DNA of 64,000 nucleotides from Campanula takesimana. Its lineage: Eukaryota > Streptophyta > Magnoliopsida > Asterales > Campanulaceae. Below the pieces are notes generated by a model. It did not search any database. It had not been told where the DNA came from and saw only the letters and a list, made by a program, of their open reading frames with translations. The stretch spans positions 1,240,001 to 1,304,000 of the forward strand of contig JAOWBW010000249.1 of the NCBI GenBank assembly GCA_026119855.1, read 5' to 3'. This document shows, piece by piece, positions 22,736 through 32,043 of this stretch (positions are counted from its first letter, which is position 1; each line of letters opens with the position of its first letter). Made by a program: the position numbers and the translations under genes.

Positions 22736-23201
22736 TTAAAACATTTCTCTTCTCATCATCTTCCATGAACACCCACCCATCCTCCACTTTAAACCACCAT
22801 GCCACCACCGTTCACCACCATCTAACACCTCCACCACTTAGAACCACTATAGCTACCACCGGCCGCCACCATCCACCTGTTGTAACCACCACAACCACCA
22901 CCGAAAATTAACAGAGAAATCAACCCAACAAAATCAAACACACACTCACACACAAACTGAAACACATTCTCAATCAAACACAAAATGTGTAAAAATTCGC
23001 CGGAATCTGCATGTTCATGATGAGGCCGAAATATACGCCATCACCGCCGAATACGACACCGTACTTAGTCCACCTTATCACCGGCCAACGTCCGATCTCT
23101 GCAACTAGTTGAAGATGAAGAAGAGGGTTTAGAGAGAGAGAAATCAATCAACTCAATTCAAAGAGATAGATCGAGTGAGAGAGATCGGGAGATCGGGAGA
23201 G

Positions 23202-23516
23202 ATGGATCAATCATTCTTGTTAATGCTATCAAACCTTCTTCACCTCCAAAATCAACTTGACCCTACCACCTCCTTCCTCTCCGACAGTCACGCCGCCGCC
23301 TCCTCCTCCGCCACTCCTTCCTCGCTCCTTACCTCCACCTCCGCCGCCCCTCTCCTCTTCTTCACCATCGCTTCCGTCCTCTCTTACCTCGCCTCCTCCC
23401 GCCCTTCCCCTCCTTCCTCCCCTCCCCCCTTCACCCGCCGCCTCCCAATTCTCCGTCTCCGCCACGCATCTGGGCCGAATTCTGGAATCGTTCCCCATTC
23501 CGGCGATGAGTTTTGA
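23202..23516 (+). pseudogene. Captured 5' exon of a host gene (unknown family), 104 codons
   Basis: The ATG at 23202 follows a GA-rich, UTR-like leader (GAGAGAGATCGGGAGATCGG). The reading frame starts MDQSFLLMLSNLL, is rich in Ser, Ala and Pro (residues 30-60 and 77-90), and has one hydrophobic stretch LLFFTIASVLSYLA that could span a membrane. Third positions are mostly C or T, and GC content is far above the flanks, both typical of a plant first exon. The frame closes soon after CGGCGATGAGTTTTGA, where similarity to a host gene probably ends. Its Pack-MULE location means this is a fragment, not the functional gene. I do not recognise the parent family. Confidence 0.55.
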
Positions 23517-24471
23517 AAAAAATCAAAAAACAAGTTTGGGGCAAAATAAAATCTTGGTTTAAAAATAAAATCTGAGAATGATGAGGGAGGGAGTGGCTGA
23601 ATAATCTTTGAAGGGTGAGGGCGTGGTCGGAGGTGAGGGAATGATGGTCGGCGTTGGGCAGGAGAGAGGAGAAGAAGAAATGCGTCAGAATGAGAGAGGG
23701 AGAGTGAGAGATGCGTAAAAAAGAGGAGGGGGGGGTAGGGTTTTGTTTTGGATTTAACCCTTCAAATTTTAAAATTTACAGTTTGACCATTTTTGACCAT
23801 TTTTCATTTCAATTTCATCCATTTTTATGATCACGTGCGAGGCACATGATATTTAAAATACTTTTCTAACGATTTCCGTCAAAAAGCCCTTAACTGGCGA
23901 AAATTTCAAATTTGAAGCCCTGATCTAGCCAAAAAAAAAAAAAAAACCCAGGCCCCTTTTAGACACCCCCTGGAGTTCAGGCCCTAATCTGTCATTAACC
24001 CTTAAATAAAAGTTTGGTCCCTAAACATGGTAACTTTATCAGTTTAGTCCTGTGTGGAATATCTACAACACCCTTAAAATTATAGTTTGATCCATAAATA
24101 ATATTTTGCATATTTCGTCAATTAATATGAATTTTAACAGTTAAATTCATATAAAATATCTATAATACCCATAACGTAATTACTTTTAAAGATCAAATTT
24201 TATACTTATTGTATGTATCAAACATTTTGAAAACCATAATATATTGAGTTAAACACCCTTTTAGTCCCTAACATATTCAACTTTTTTCCTATTCGTCCTT
24301 AACGTATGCATTTCATGGACCATGCATTTTTGAATATTCCGCAAACAAAGGGGCAAACTGGCGAAAAATGCCAACATGAGGGACCAAACTAATAAAAAAT
24401 ATTCATAAAGGACCAAACTAATAAAAAGTGCCAAATTAGAAGACCAAATTATTATTTAATCCAATATTAAA

Positions 24472-24928
24472 TAATCACCCGTCTCTAGGCCTATTTGAGT
24501 TGTGGACGGATCTACATTACCATTCAAGTGAGAATTTTCATCTTAATAAAATAAGAAAAGTTGGGCAATTTCATAGGGAAAGGAAACTATGATCTTCTTT
24601 TATTGTTCATCATAATCTTTTATTCCTTTTTGACTAACAAAGATTTTATTGTGGTTGGCTACATACTAGATTAAAAAATCTTACCTAATATTTGTCAAAC
24701 CTTTTTGGTCTTCACAAAATCTTAATGTCTAAATCTATTAATGGTCAAATATATAGATAATACAATCAATAAAAGATTTAGTTCATTATTTTCTGTTTGA
24801 AAGTAAGAGTGACTTGGAACTACCATTGTTGTCATGCATGATGAAGTTATTTTGCTTGGAAAGTTCAATGTCATATTAAAAAAAAAAAAAAAAAAAAAAA
24901 CGATTTTTCTGATGTATGCTTTAAGAAG
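24472..24928. other. AT-rich intergenic sequence, no gene seen
   Basis: Contains a run of about 22 A at 24879-24900 and otherwise no recognisable feature. Confidence 0.45.
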
Positions 24929-25213
24929 TACTCACTCCGTCCCAGCACAAGTAAGACTTCTTTCCATTTTAGGCCGTCCCAGAACAATTGAGACTACTCA
25001 AAATGAAAATGTTTTATTATATTTATATTCAACCAACCCACCATTGAACCTCACTCATTCTCTCTCTTCATTTTCTACCACTCATTTTATTCAACCAACA
25101 CTACTATTTACCCCACTCATTCACTCTCTTCATTTTCTACCACACATTCACAACTTTCTCTTAATTATTGTGCCCACTCCTCTAGTCCTACTTGTGCTGG
25201 GATTGAGTGAGTA
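24929..25213. mobile_element. Stowaway-type MITE (285 bp)
   Basis: Starts TACTCACTCCGTCCCAGCAC and ends GTGCTGGGATTGAGTGAGTA, with AAGTAAGACT and AGTCCTACTT just inside. TA flanks both sides. Same family as 4485-4759. Confidence 0.9.
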
Positions 25214-25384
25214 TATGCTAAGACTTAAATATGACAATGAATATATGTAATTATGTCAATTTTACTTAGGAAATCTCATAATAGTACTGAAAGTTACTAT
25301 AATTACATAGATTCACTGTCATACTTAAGTTTTATTATGTGACCTTAGGGAAAACGTTAGAAAAACTGATGAAAAAAATTAAGT

Positions 25385-25770
25385 TACTCTCTTTGTCTCG
25401 AAATGATATTCTCATTTGTCATTTTTTATTGTCTCAAAAATTCTTCATATTTATATTATTTGGGCATTAATGTGCATAAACACAACATGACTAGTGAAAC
25501 AAGTGTTCCTATCCTTAAAAAAAAACTAGTGAGTAACCCGTCGAAATTCGACGGGAATAATAAGGCTAATTAATTAAGAAAAACTGATGCAAGACATTTT
25601 TATAATGAGAGAGAGAGAGATAGAGAGAGAGTCTTAAAACTATAGTTCAGCATTTAAAGAGCATAAATCTGGTAATTAGGTGTATGGCAAATATGTTAGA
25701 CAACTCTACATTAAAATTGATTTTTTTTTTTACTTTTTATTTTGTAGATTAACATGAGACGGAGTGAGTA
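25385..25770. mobile_element. Possible Stowaway-type MITE interrupted by Helitron sequence
   Basis: The left reads TACTCTCTTTGTCTCGAAAT and the right ATGAGACGGAGTGAGTA, inverted counterparts. A Helitron 3' end (25525-25555) and a GA microsatellite (25605-25631) lie between them. Whether both ends belong to one element is uncertain. Confidence 0.4.
25525..25555 (-). mobile_element. Helitron 3' terminus, minus strand
   Basis: On the minus strand a nearly perfect hairpin CCCGTCGAATTTCGACGGG (25555-25537) is followed by TTACTCA and CTAGT (25529-25525), the standard Helitron 3' end. Sequence beyond CTAGT on the minus strand is T-rich, consistent with A/T target insertion. The hairpin shares CCGTCGA with the Helitron ending at 21872. 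The 5' end of this copy was not found. Confidence 0.65.
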
Positions 25771-26364
25771 TTTAAGGGATGCTATGTAAGCATCACATAT
25801 GACTTTATTAGTTCACTTAAATGAACATATATATAAATCATTAAGATAGAAATATTGATACACCTTCATTTGGCATTTTCAGACTCAAAGGCTTATCTAG
25901 AAGTTCACATTTTCAGCAAATAAAATATATAAAGGGGATCCATGAACCAAATAAAACCAATGACTACCAAATAATAGAAAGTAATAGAAATAACAAAGTA
26001 CTAAATGAAATCACAAAGTACCAAATAAAACCAAAGACTGCCAAATAAAATATTAGACCATCCCCCCTCCCTAACCACAATACTGTCAATCGGGGAAAAA
26101 CACCAAAGATTGTTAGGAGTATTAAACCAATACATCCCGCTAATGTGAAAACCGTAGAAATAAATGTCTGAAATACGATGTTAATCTGTCATTCTAGCCT
26201 ACTTATCTAATTTCTATTTCTTGATTTGTTTTATCATCTTGATAGCAGATAGTTGTTCATCCTGACTATTAAAAACATTATCCTACGTACGCGTCATAGG
26301 AGTGATCTCCTCGCATGATGTTGAAATTATCTCCAATGAATTCAACTGCATCATCCCATATTAA
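25771..26364. other. AT-rich intergenic sequence with degenerate ACCAAATAAAACC repeats
   Basis: Between 25946 and 26055 phrases like ACCAAATAAAACCAA and ACAAAGTAC recur irregularly. No gene, RNA gene or transposon boundary is seen. Confidence 0.45.
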
Positions 26365-26373
26365 AAAAGTTTA

Positions 26374-26819
26374 GGGTAATTTGCATATGGGTAACCTGAG
26401 TTTGTCTAAAGTTTGCAATCCTCAACCTAAAAGTTCAATTTTGCAAATTGGTTACCTAAGTTTGTCAATTTTTTGCAATGTGGTGAATAAACTAACTTGT
26501 CATCAATTTTTTAACAGACCTAAACACATGTGCAACACGCATAACTTTTAGAAGGGCAATTAGGTCAATTTTCGGAGGTGTGCAACTCAATCACCACATT
26601 GCAAATGTGTCTAGGTCTGAAAATTGGCATGTTTGCCCTTTTAAAAAGTCATGTGCACTGCACATGTGTTTAGGCCTGTCAAAAAATTAACGGAAAGTTA
26701 GTTTATTCACCACATTGCAAAAAATTGACAAACCTAGGTAACCAAATTGCAAAATTAAACTTTTAGGTTGGAGATTGCCAACATTCGACAAACTCATGTT
26801 ACCAATCTGCAATTAGCCC
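26374..26819. mobile_element. Foldback MULE-type MITE (446 bp)
   Basis: The two halves are inverted copies with arms of about 190 bp, sharing for example TTTGTCAATTTTTTGCAATG and GGTGAATAAACTAACTT in opposite orientation. A 9-bp target duplication with one mismatch flanks it (AAAAGTTTA at 26365-26373, AAAAGCTTA at 26820-26828). Little unique sequence remains between the arms, so the transcript would be one long hairpin. Confidence 0.82.
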
Positions 26820-27430
26820 AAAAGCTTATATCATGTAACAAAATGGAAAGGAAAATAAAAATACTGAAAAATTAAGTAGGGATGCTTGAGAACTTACCCC
26901 ATCTTTACTCACCAAGTCAAACATAATTTTTTTTCTTTTGAAACCAGCTTAGAAGCCACCTCCTACAGCTTAAAAAATAAAATTCAACATATATAGCATA
27001 CAAATCTAGGACTCCCACAAAATAGCACACAATTTCATTCCCCTGTCAAATATTAGAAGGCGATACATAAATATACTGAATAGTTATAATGTACTCCCTC
27101 CGTCCAGCTCTATATTGCACATTTTCCTTATTGGGCGTCCAGCTCTATATTGCACACTTCTAAACTTACTCAAAATGAAAAGTTTATATTATTAAAATAT
27201 TAACCCTACCCCACTCAAAAACCCACTAACCTCCTAATTAAAACTCCTATTTAATTGAAAAATATTAATAACTCACTTAATTCCCCACCCACCCCATTTA
27301 ACTCCCCACCCACCCGTACCCCTTTTTTTTTTTTTTTATCATAATACGGGAAATATCTCTCTCTCTCTCACTCATTTCATTCTCAACCCTTCCTCCTTCA
27401 AGCACCGCCTCCTTCAAAATCCTAGATATA

Positions 27431-27859
27431 ATGGATCTGAAATCTTCCACCAAAAATATCTCTCTCTCTAATTCAAGCACCGCCTCCTTCAAAACACTAG
27501 ATCGCAAGGCTTTTGAGGAGGAATACAAGGCTTTTGAGAAGGAATACGAGGAACGCAACAATTGGAATTCGACCAATCCGTTTTGTTGGGTAAAATATTA
27601 CAAACCCATAGCCAATCCCCCGGCATCTTCGTCTTTGACCGACATGATCGTGCCGGATACGCCTGAAAGTGAACGCCAAACAAATGATGATGATAACCCT
27701 CAGTTTGGAAGGTCATCTCTCAACTTTTTCTTTATGTTATGCTTATTAATGTTGATGTTCTGTTATTGGGAGTTAGTAACACTGGGATTATGGTTGTGTG
27801 AAATGATGATTGAATGCTCTTGTTTGATTTTCTATGATTATCCTGTTATTGGGAGTTAG
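27431..27859 (+). CDS. ORF of unknown function inside the Mariner-like element
   Basis: 142 codons from ATG. The first ~95 residues look protein-like: Ser/Thr-rich start, a charged stretch KAFEEEYKAFEKEYEERNNW containing a repeated KAFE(K)EY unit, then an acidic TPESERQTNDDDN segment. After a possible GTCATC donor near 27714 the translation becomes hydrophobic and AT-driven, suggesting an exon ends there. I do not recognise the family. It could be a second ORF of the element or captured host sequence. Confidence 0.3.
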   Translation: MDLKSSTKNISLSNSSTASFKTLDRKAFEEEYKAFEKEYEERNNWNSTNPFCWVKYYKPIANPPASSSLTDMIVPDTPESERQTNDDDNPQFGRSSLNFFFMLCLLMLMFCYWELVTLGLWLCEMMIECSCLIFYDYPVIGS

Positions 27860-28036
27860 TAACACAGAAAGGCCAAGCGATCTCTGTTTTCTTGCATTAG
27901 CCCAGGTCGCCCAAACTGTCCTTATTGAAACTCCAAAATTTGTGGCAGCTTCTCCAGCTAAACCTCTTGGAAGCTCACCATCTTTTGCAGAGAATAAGAG
28001 GAATTGGACCAACAAATTCTTGTCTTCATCAGACAT
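27788..28036 (-). pseudogene. Mariner-like transposase, N-terminal DNA-binding fragment
   Basis: The minus-strand frame starts MSDEDKNLLVQFLL and continues through GELPRGLAGEAATNFGVSIRTVWATWANA, matching the helix-turn-helix region at the N-terminus of plant Mariner/Stowaway transposases (basic residues, then VS.RTV..W..A). Similarity stops after about residue 53, where the frame runs into a direct repeat of TGTTATTGGGAGTTAGTAAC (27761 and 27844) that may mark a deletion or intron junction. No catalytic Asp residues are present. Function would have been binding the Stowaway-type ends. Confidence 0.65.
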
Positions 28037-28414
28037 GTCTTTTGCCTATTTTTTTCTTGCCATTTTTTTGTTAATCTAAAGTGGAGAAGCTGTTTGTGTT
28101 TAAGGGTTTTAATGTATTGATACCCTCCTTTATTTATAGGCTGTTTAAAGTAGATAAGGAGGGAAAAGATGGAGGTAGATTGTACTTTGAATTTTTTTGG
28201 TGTAAGTTTGAAACTTTTGAAATTGCAAAAACACTTCATCTGGGTATGTTTTGTTGTTATTAGTATTCAGTTTTGGAGGGAAATATTAAGGGATTTAACT
28301 TAAAACCCAAACTATAATCTCTAACCACTTTGTGTACTTTCCATTATAAAAATAGTTTTCCTTAATATTTGTATCTACGGTAACTGTGCAATATAGAGCT
28401 GGACGGAGGGAGTA

Positions 28415-28922
28415 TGTGAATTCATTACTGAAGTAAATGTTGTTTAATATAACATATCCATTATCTGCCAATTTGACATCCAACTTCCTTGCCTTGGCTG
28501 CAGCCACATACTCAAAATCATTTAAAGGTAATGCAACCTCACCTATTACATCTACAATAAAAACAAAAATATCATGTTAGTGAACATAGTAATTGTTTAA
28601 TGAAAAAAAAATTTGTGTTACAATACTCACCAATCACATAATCAATATTGATAGTATTTTGAGGATCATTCCCAAAAAGGCTAAAGGGAGTGAACATAAA
28701 ACCGTTAGCTGAAATGTGTACTGATGTCTCCACTTCAGATACAGTCGTAGCTAAACCATGAGATAATTTCCATTCATGATTTACTATTTCTTTTTGGATA
28801 ATGGTAATGATATTCTATTCAACACCAAAATTAGAGATTTTCTTCATTTGTCATTCTCTAAACACATCCTTCAACTTGGATGACATACTACTTGGAAGAG
28901 TTGCCTGGATTTTAGATCCCTA
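28415..28922 (-). pseudogene. RPA1/replication factor A-like (DUF223, OB-fold) pseudogene fragment
   Basis: After a TTATTAG acceptor at about 28921 the minus-strand frame reads GSKIQATLPSSM, then two in-frame stops (TGA and TAG), then HEWKLSHGLATTVSEVET, FMFTPFSLFG and DYVIG. A GTGAGTATTG donor (28630) and TAG acceptor (28543) join in frame to GEVALPLNDF and RKLDVKLADN. The order GxKIQAT, FxFxPF, DxxxxVIGxV, KxxDVKLAD is that of plant RPA1-like DUF223 proteins, which bind single-stranded DNA and are also common in Helitrons. The Mariner-like element abuts it at 28414, and possible continuation lies beyond that element near 27000-27060. It is broken and presumably not functional. Confidence 0.55.
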
Positions 28923-29192
28923 ATAAAATTATACAATATTAAAAAAAAGAAACTGAGAACTAAAATTATTAACTTACGATAAATATATTGAATGATAAAG
29001 AAGTATATAAAGTGAGTATCAATAATCTTCTTAGGTCAATATTTGGTTATTTGCAAGAACATCAGTTAGTTCCATCAAGCTCTAGAGAATATAGTGGTCT
29101 ACTTTTTCGAGAAAAAAGATGGAACCACGGAACCCCTTTAAACCGATGATTAGTAATTGTAAAATTGTTATATAGACCCCCACCCCACCCCA
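28923..29192. other. AT-rich sequence, no gene seen
   Basis: May hold the upstream intron or flank of the RPA-like pseudogene. No further exon was recognised. Confidence 0.35.
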
Positions 29193-29277
29193 TTTTACTG
29201 AGTTGACCCCGCTCCATGCTTTAATCAACTGTACTGTACAACTGACTGAAGCATGGAGGGGGCTCAACTCAGTAAAT
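29193..29277. repeat. Strong inverted repeat (28-bp arms, ~28-nt loop)
   Basis: The arm beginning TTTACTGAGTTGACCCC is matched in inverted orientation by GGGGGCTCAACTCAGTAAA. The 28-bp arms differ at two positions. The loop contains ACTGTACTGTACAACTG. The size resembles a microRNA precursor or a short MITE, but no conserved miRNA is recognised. Confidence 0.7.
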
Positions 29278-29568
29278 TGGAATTGTGTCTGGTTTAATAT
29301 GTTATATGATTTTTTGGCAAAAAGACAAAAACAAATAATAGACCATAGACTGGACCATGTTCTATTTATTAATGGAACGTTATCATTTGGGACACCCAAT
29401 TTTAGCACATTATTTACATAATCCATCAATACCCCAAAATATTCAACCTTGCTAGTCAACTCTACCACATTAGTCACTTAGACCATCGAAAGAGTATTCA
29501 GCCTTCCCACTCAATAAACTAAAATTATGCAATTGAACGTAACAAATTAATGAACGTTAACTTTTTTT

Positions 29569-29627
29569 GTTCGTTCGTTCGTTAGTTAGTTAGTTAGTTA
29601 GTTAGTTAGTAGTTAGTTAGTTAGTTA
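29569..29627. repeat. Tetranucleotide microsatellite (GTTC)n(GTTA)n
   Basis: Three GTTC units followed by about eleven GTTA units with one 1-base phase slip. Confidence 0.95.
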
Positions 29628-31194
29628 AAAATCTCTTTTGTACCCTCTATAAAATTAGAAGAAAATAATAAACTCTAATTACATTTTCAAGTTTTGTAAT
29701 GTCTACTTATTTTCTTCTGATTTGCATTATTCTCATCTTCAATAGGTAGTCAACATTTGTTATACCATTCAATTTCAATTATGCTGCCAGAACTTGGGAA
29801 AATATGAATTAATAAAAATATGTGGAATTTAATTACACATATCAAATTTTGGTATGTCACTTGTAATTCACGTGGTGCAGTGTGAGATTAGATTAAGACT
29901 TTTCTAGCATAATAATTAGTATGCTTTTCATTTCAATATGAAATAATAATTTCATTTTTTAAAAAAAAATATACATTTGATTTGGATCGAAGTAAGGTAA
30001 TGCAATGATAAACATTTATATAAAAAAGTAGCTTTTATTAATTACTTGACGCTCAAAATTAAAAATTGAAAATTAATAAGGGAATATTGCTATTTAAAAT
30101 TTTATTGTGTATAAAGTGACTATTGAAGTGCTAATATAGTTTTTGGGAAAACTCTTTGTTCCTTCCCAATATTATTATTATCAAACTTGGCACTGCCTTC
30201 GTTAGTTTGTTCTATAGCCAGTATTGGCTTTAAACATTTTACTGTATGAGTAATATTCTAAACCAAATACAAATGAGTTTCATCTTGATCTAAAATAAAT
30301 CGACTGCGATGTTTATAAAAGACATGAGATCAAAGTATCATTCTTCAAAATGTAAGTTGATAATTTTATTTTCTTTTACTGATAAAAAGGAAATAGAATG
30401 GGCATCTACTTCACGAATAATAAAATAAGCAGAAATCAAACCTTCATGTGGTGCTTCATCAAGGTGTCCATCTCATTTCAAGATACTGACAATTGTAGAC
30501 CCCAAAAACTCCATTCAAGACATTTTGCCCAAGCAAAGCAGTTCATGTGGTGATATGAAAAATCTCTATCACCGAGCCTCTAGAATTTCGAAAGAGTAAG
30601 CTTCTTGGAGTAAGTAGCAAGATAAATAGAATGATGTTAAGCATGAATTGCATAGCCTGACTTGAAGATGTCATTTCGTTAAATGAATTCCATATTTTGT
30701 GGCATTCTTAGTTCAGATAATAAATAATTCAACTCGTTAGTAACTACTATTGTTAAATTTGAATTTCAAATCAAATTTTTTTTTGTTGAGTAATTTATTT
30801 TATCTTTCACCATATCATGACCTATGTCGTTTTATTCGTCTCGTCGAGACGAACGCAACGGTATTTTTATTTATTTTTTCCTGAGTTATAAATCTCAAGA
30901 TATAGCATTTTAAAGTTATTGGGTTTTTTTTTAAGGAAGACATGTGTCGCGATCTGAGAAGTGGGAGGGCTGGATCCGATGGTCGGCTGTAGTAGAGCAG
31001 GTGGATGCGAGAAGCAGCGGAACAATCCAGGCTTGCCGCACGCCGTGCATAAGCCGCATATGAGAATTTGTGGCTTGTGCCATGAAAATTTCATGTGGCT
31101 AGGTGTGAAAATAGAATTGGACTATATGCTATTATATTGTATATATAGATAGATAGTAAAACTGAAACTTTATTTCGAAAATGAGATAGTAATA
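29628..31194. other. Mostly AT-rich intergenic sequence with two palindromes
   Basis: No exon is recognised. Points of note: a perfect hairpin TTCGTCTCGTCGAGACGAA at 30835-30853, and a GC-richer stretch (about 30935-31110) with CATGAAAATTTCATG. Just right of it the minus strand reads TCTATATATACAATATAAT (from 31149), which resembles a Helitron 5' end, but no matching CTAGT-type 3' end follows. Confidence 0.4.
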
Positions 31195-31448
31195 TACTCC
31201 ATCTGTCCCAGAATGATAGCCCCCTATTTTTATGAGTTTTACGAAAGAACTTTGAGTAATAATTAAGGCTACTTTTAATTATTCTAATGAAATTTTTGAA
31301 ATTGTTCTTGATACACCATTATAAATACTATTAATATCAATTTTTAGATTCATATTAACATAATTATAAGTAGCATTTATAACTGCTCAAAGTTCCCTCG
31401 TATTAACAACGAAAAAAGGTGGACTATCTTTTTGGGACGGAGGGAGTA
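31195..31448. mobile_element. Stowaway-type MITE (254 bp)
   Basis: Starts TACTCCATCTGTCCCAGAAT and ends TTTTTGGGACGGAGGGAGTA, with TA at both ends. A different interior family from the others (GATAGCCCCC and GTGGACTATC near the ends). Non-coding. Confidence 0.82.
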
Positions 31449-31750
31449 TAACTAAAATTATCAAACGTATTACAAACCAATAAAATTTAAATAAATAAAA
31501 CGAATTTTCTTGTAAGTCATTTTTTCATGGAATCACACTTTCGCACTATAAGAACATCAACTGTGTCCAACGATCAAATCATCTGCCGATTCCAAAAGCT
31601 TTATAAAGCCTATATAAACTTGAGGGACATCCGCATAAACTGAGCATAAGAGAACAAAACCCATTTCTCTATTTGTCATTTATAGCCATAGCCATATAAT
31701 AAAGTGAGGATAACAGAAAAATAACTTATACACTCTATTTACTAATAATA
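31449..31750. other. Intergenic sequence, no gene seen
   Basis: Contains CTATATAAAC at about 31610, which could serve as a TATA box, but no coding sequence follows before the next MITE. Confidence 0.35.
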
Positions 31751-32043
31751 TACTCCGTCCGTCCCATTTTAAACTTCAAAAATTTCCCTTTTGGGTGTCC
31801 CATTTTAAACTTCAAAATCAAAAAAAAAAAAAGTTATTTATATTTTTTTTATTTAGTGGGACCTACATATCACACACACAACAACTACCCACTAACTATT
31901 CTCTACCCCACTTTCTCTCTCCTACCCACTTATTATACTCACAATACTCTACCCCCACTATCTATATTTTATAATATAAAGATTCTCATCTTAATTCTTG
32001 TGCTCACTTTTTTTTTGAAGTTTAAGATGAGACGGAAGGAGTA
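31751..32043. mobile_element. Stowaway-type MITE (293 bp)
   Basis: Starts TACTCCGTCCGTCCCATTTT and ends AAGATGAGACGGAAGGAGTA. The phrase CCCATTTTAAACTTCAAAA occurs twice near the left end and inverted near the right. TA at both sides. Confidence 0.85.

Larger units (their letters stand above)
22091..24001. mobile_element. Pack-MULE (1.9 kb) with captured host sequence
   Basis: Terminal inverted repeats of about 175 bp (22091-22265 and 23826-24001) start GGTTAATGACAGATTAGGGC and share landmarks such as GATTTCCGTCAAAAAGCCCT (in inverted form). A perfect 9-bp target duplication TTAAATAAA lies at 22082-22090 and 24002-24010. Between the TIRs is a block of quite different composition (about 22740-23720), including a GC-rich exon-like ORF with a GA-rich 5' leader. 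This is the classic Pack-MULE layout. It is inserted inside the older MULE at 21926-24462. Confidence 0.88.
21926..24462. mobile_element. Mutator-like long-TIR element (outer of two nested)
   Basis: Inverted ends begin GGATTAAATAATAATTT and extend about 140 bp through phrases like ATGAGGGACCAAACTAATAA. A perfect 9-bp target duplication AATATTAAA lies at 21917-21925 and 24463-24471, the signature of the Mutator superfamily. Without the nested Pack-MULE it would be about 0.6 kb. No transposase is visible. Confidence 0.88.
27092..28414. mobile_element. Mariner-like element (1.3 kb) with Stowaway-type ends and transposase remnant
   Basis: The ends are perfect inverted repeats of about 30 bp beginning TACTCCCTCCGTCCAGCTCT, with TA at both sides. 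The left subterminal region repeats GTCCAGCTCTATATTGCACA 38 bp further in. Unlike the MITEs, it is large and carries a minus-strand ORF with the N-terminal domain of plant Mariner-like transposases (27788-28036). The catalytic DDD domain is absent, so it is a deletion derivative. It lies next to an RPA-like pseudogene. Confidence 0.88.

Noticed and set aside
23229..23498. Gly/Arg-rich minus-strand ORF
   Set aside because: It is the shadow of the captured plus-strand exon at 23202-23516.
30935..31149. Third Helitron on the minus strand starting TCTATATATACAATATAAT
   Set aside because: No CTRRT end with a preceding hairpin was found to the left. The perfect hairpin at 30835-30853 lacks a following CTAGT on the minus strand.
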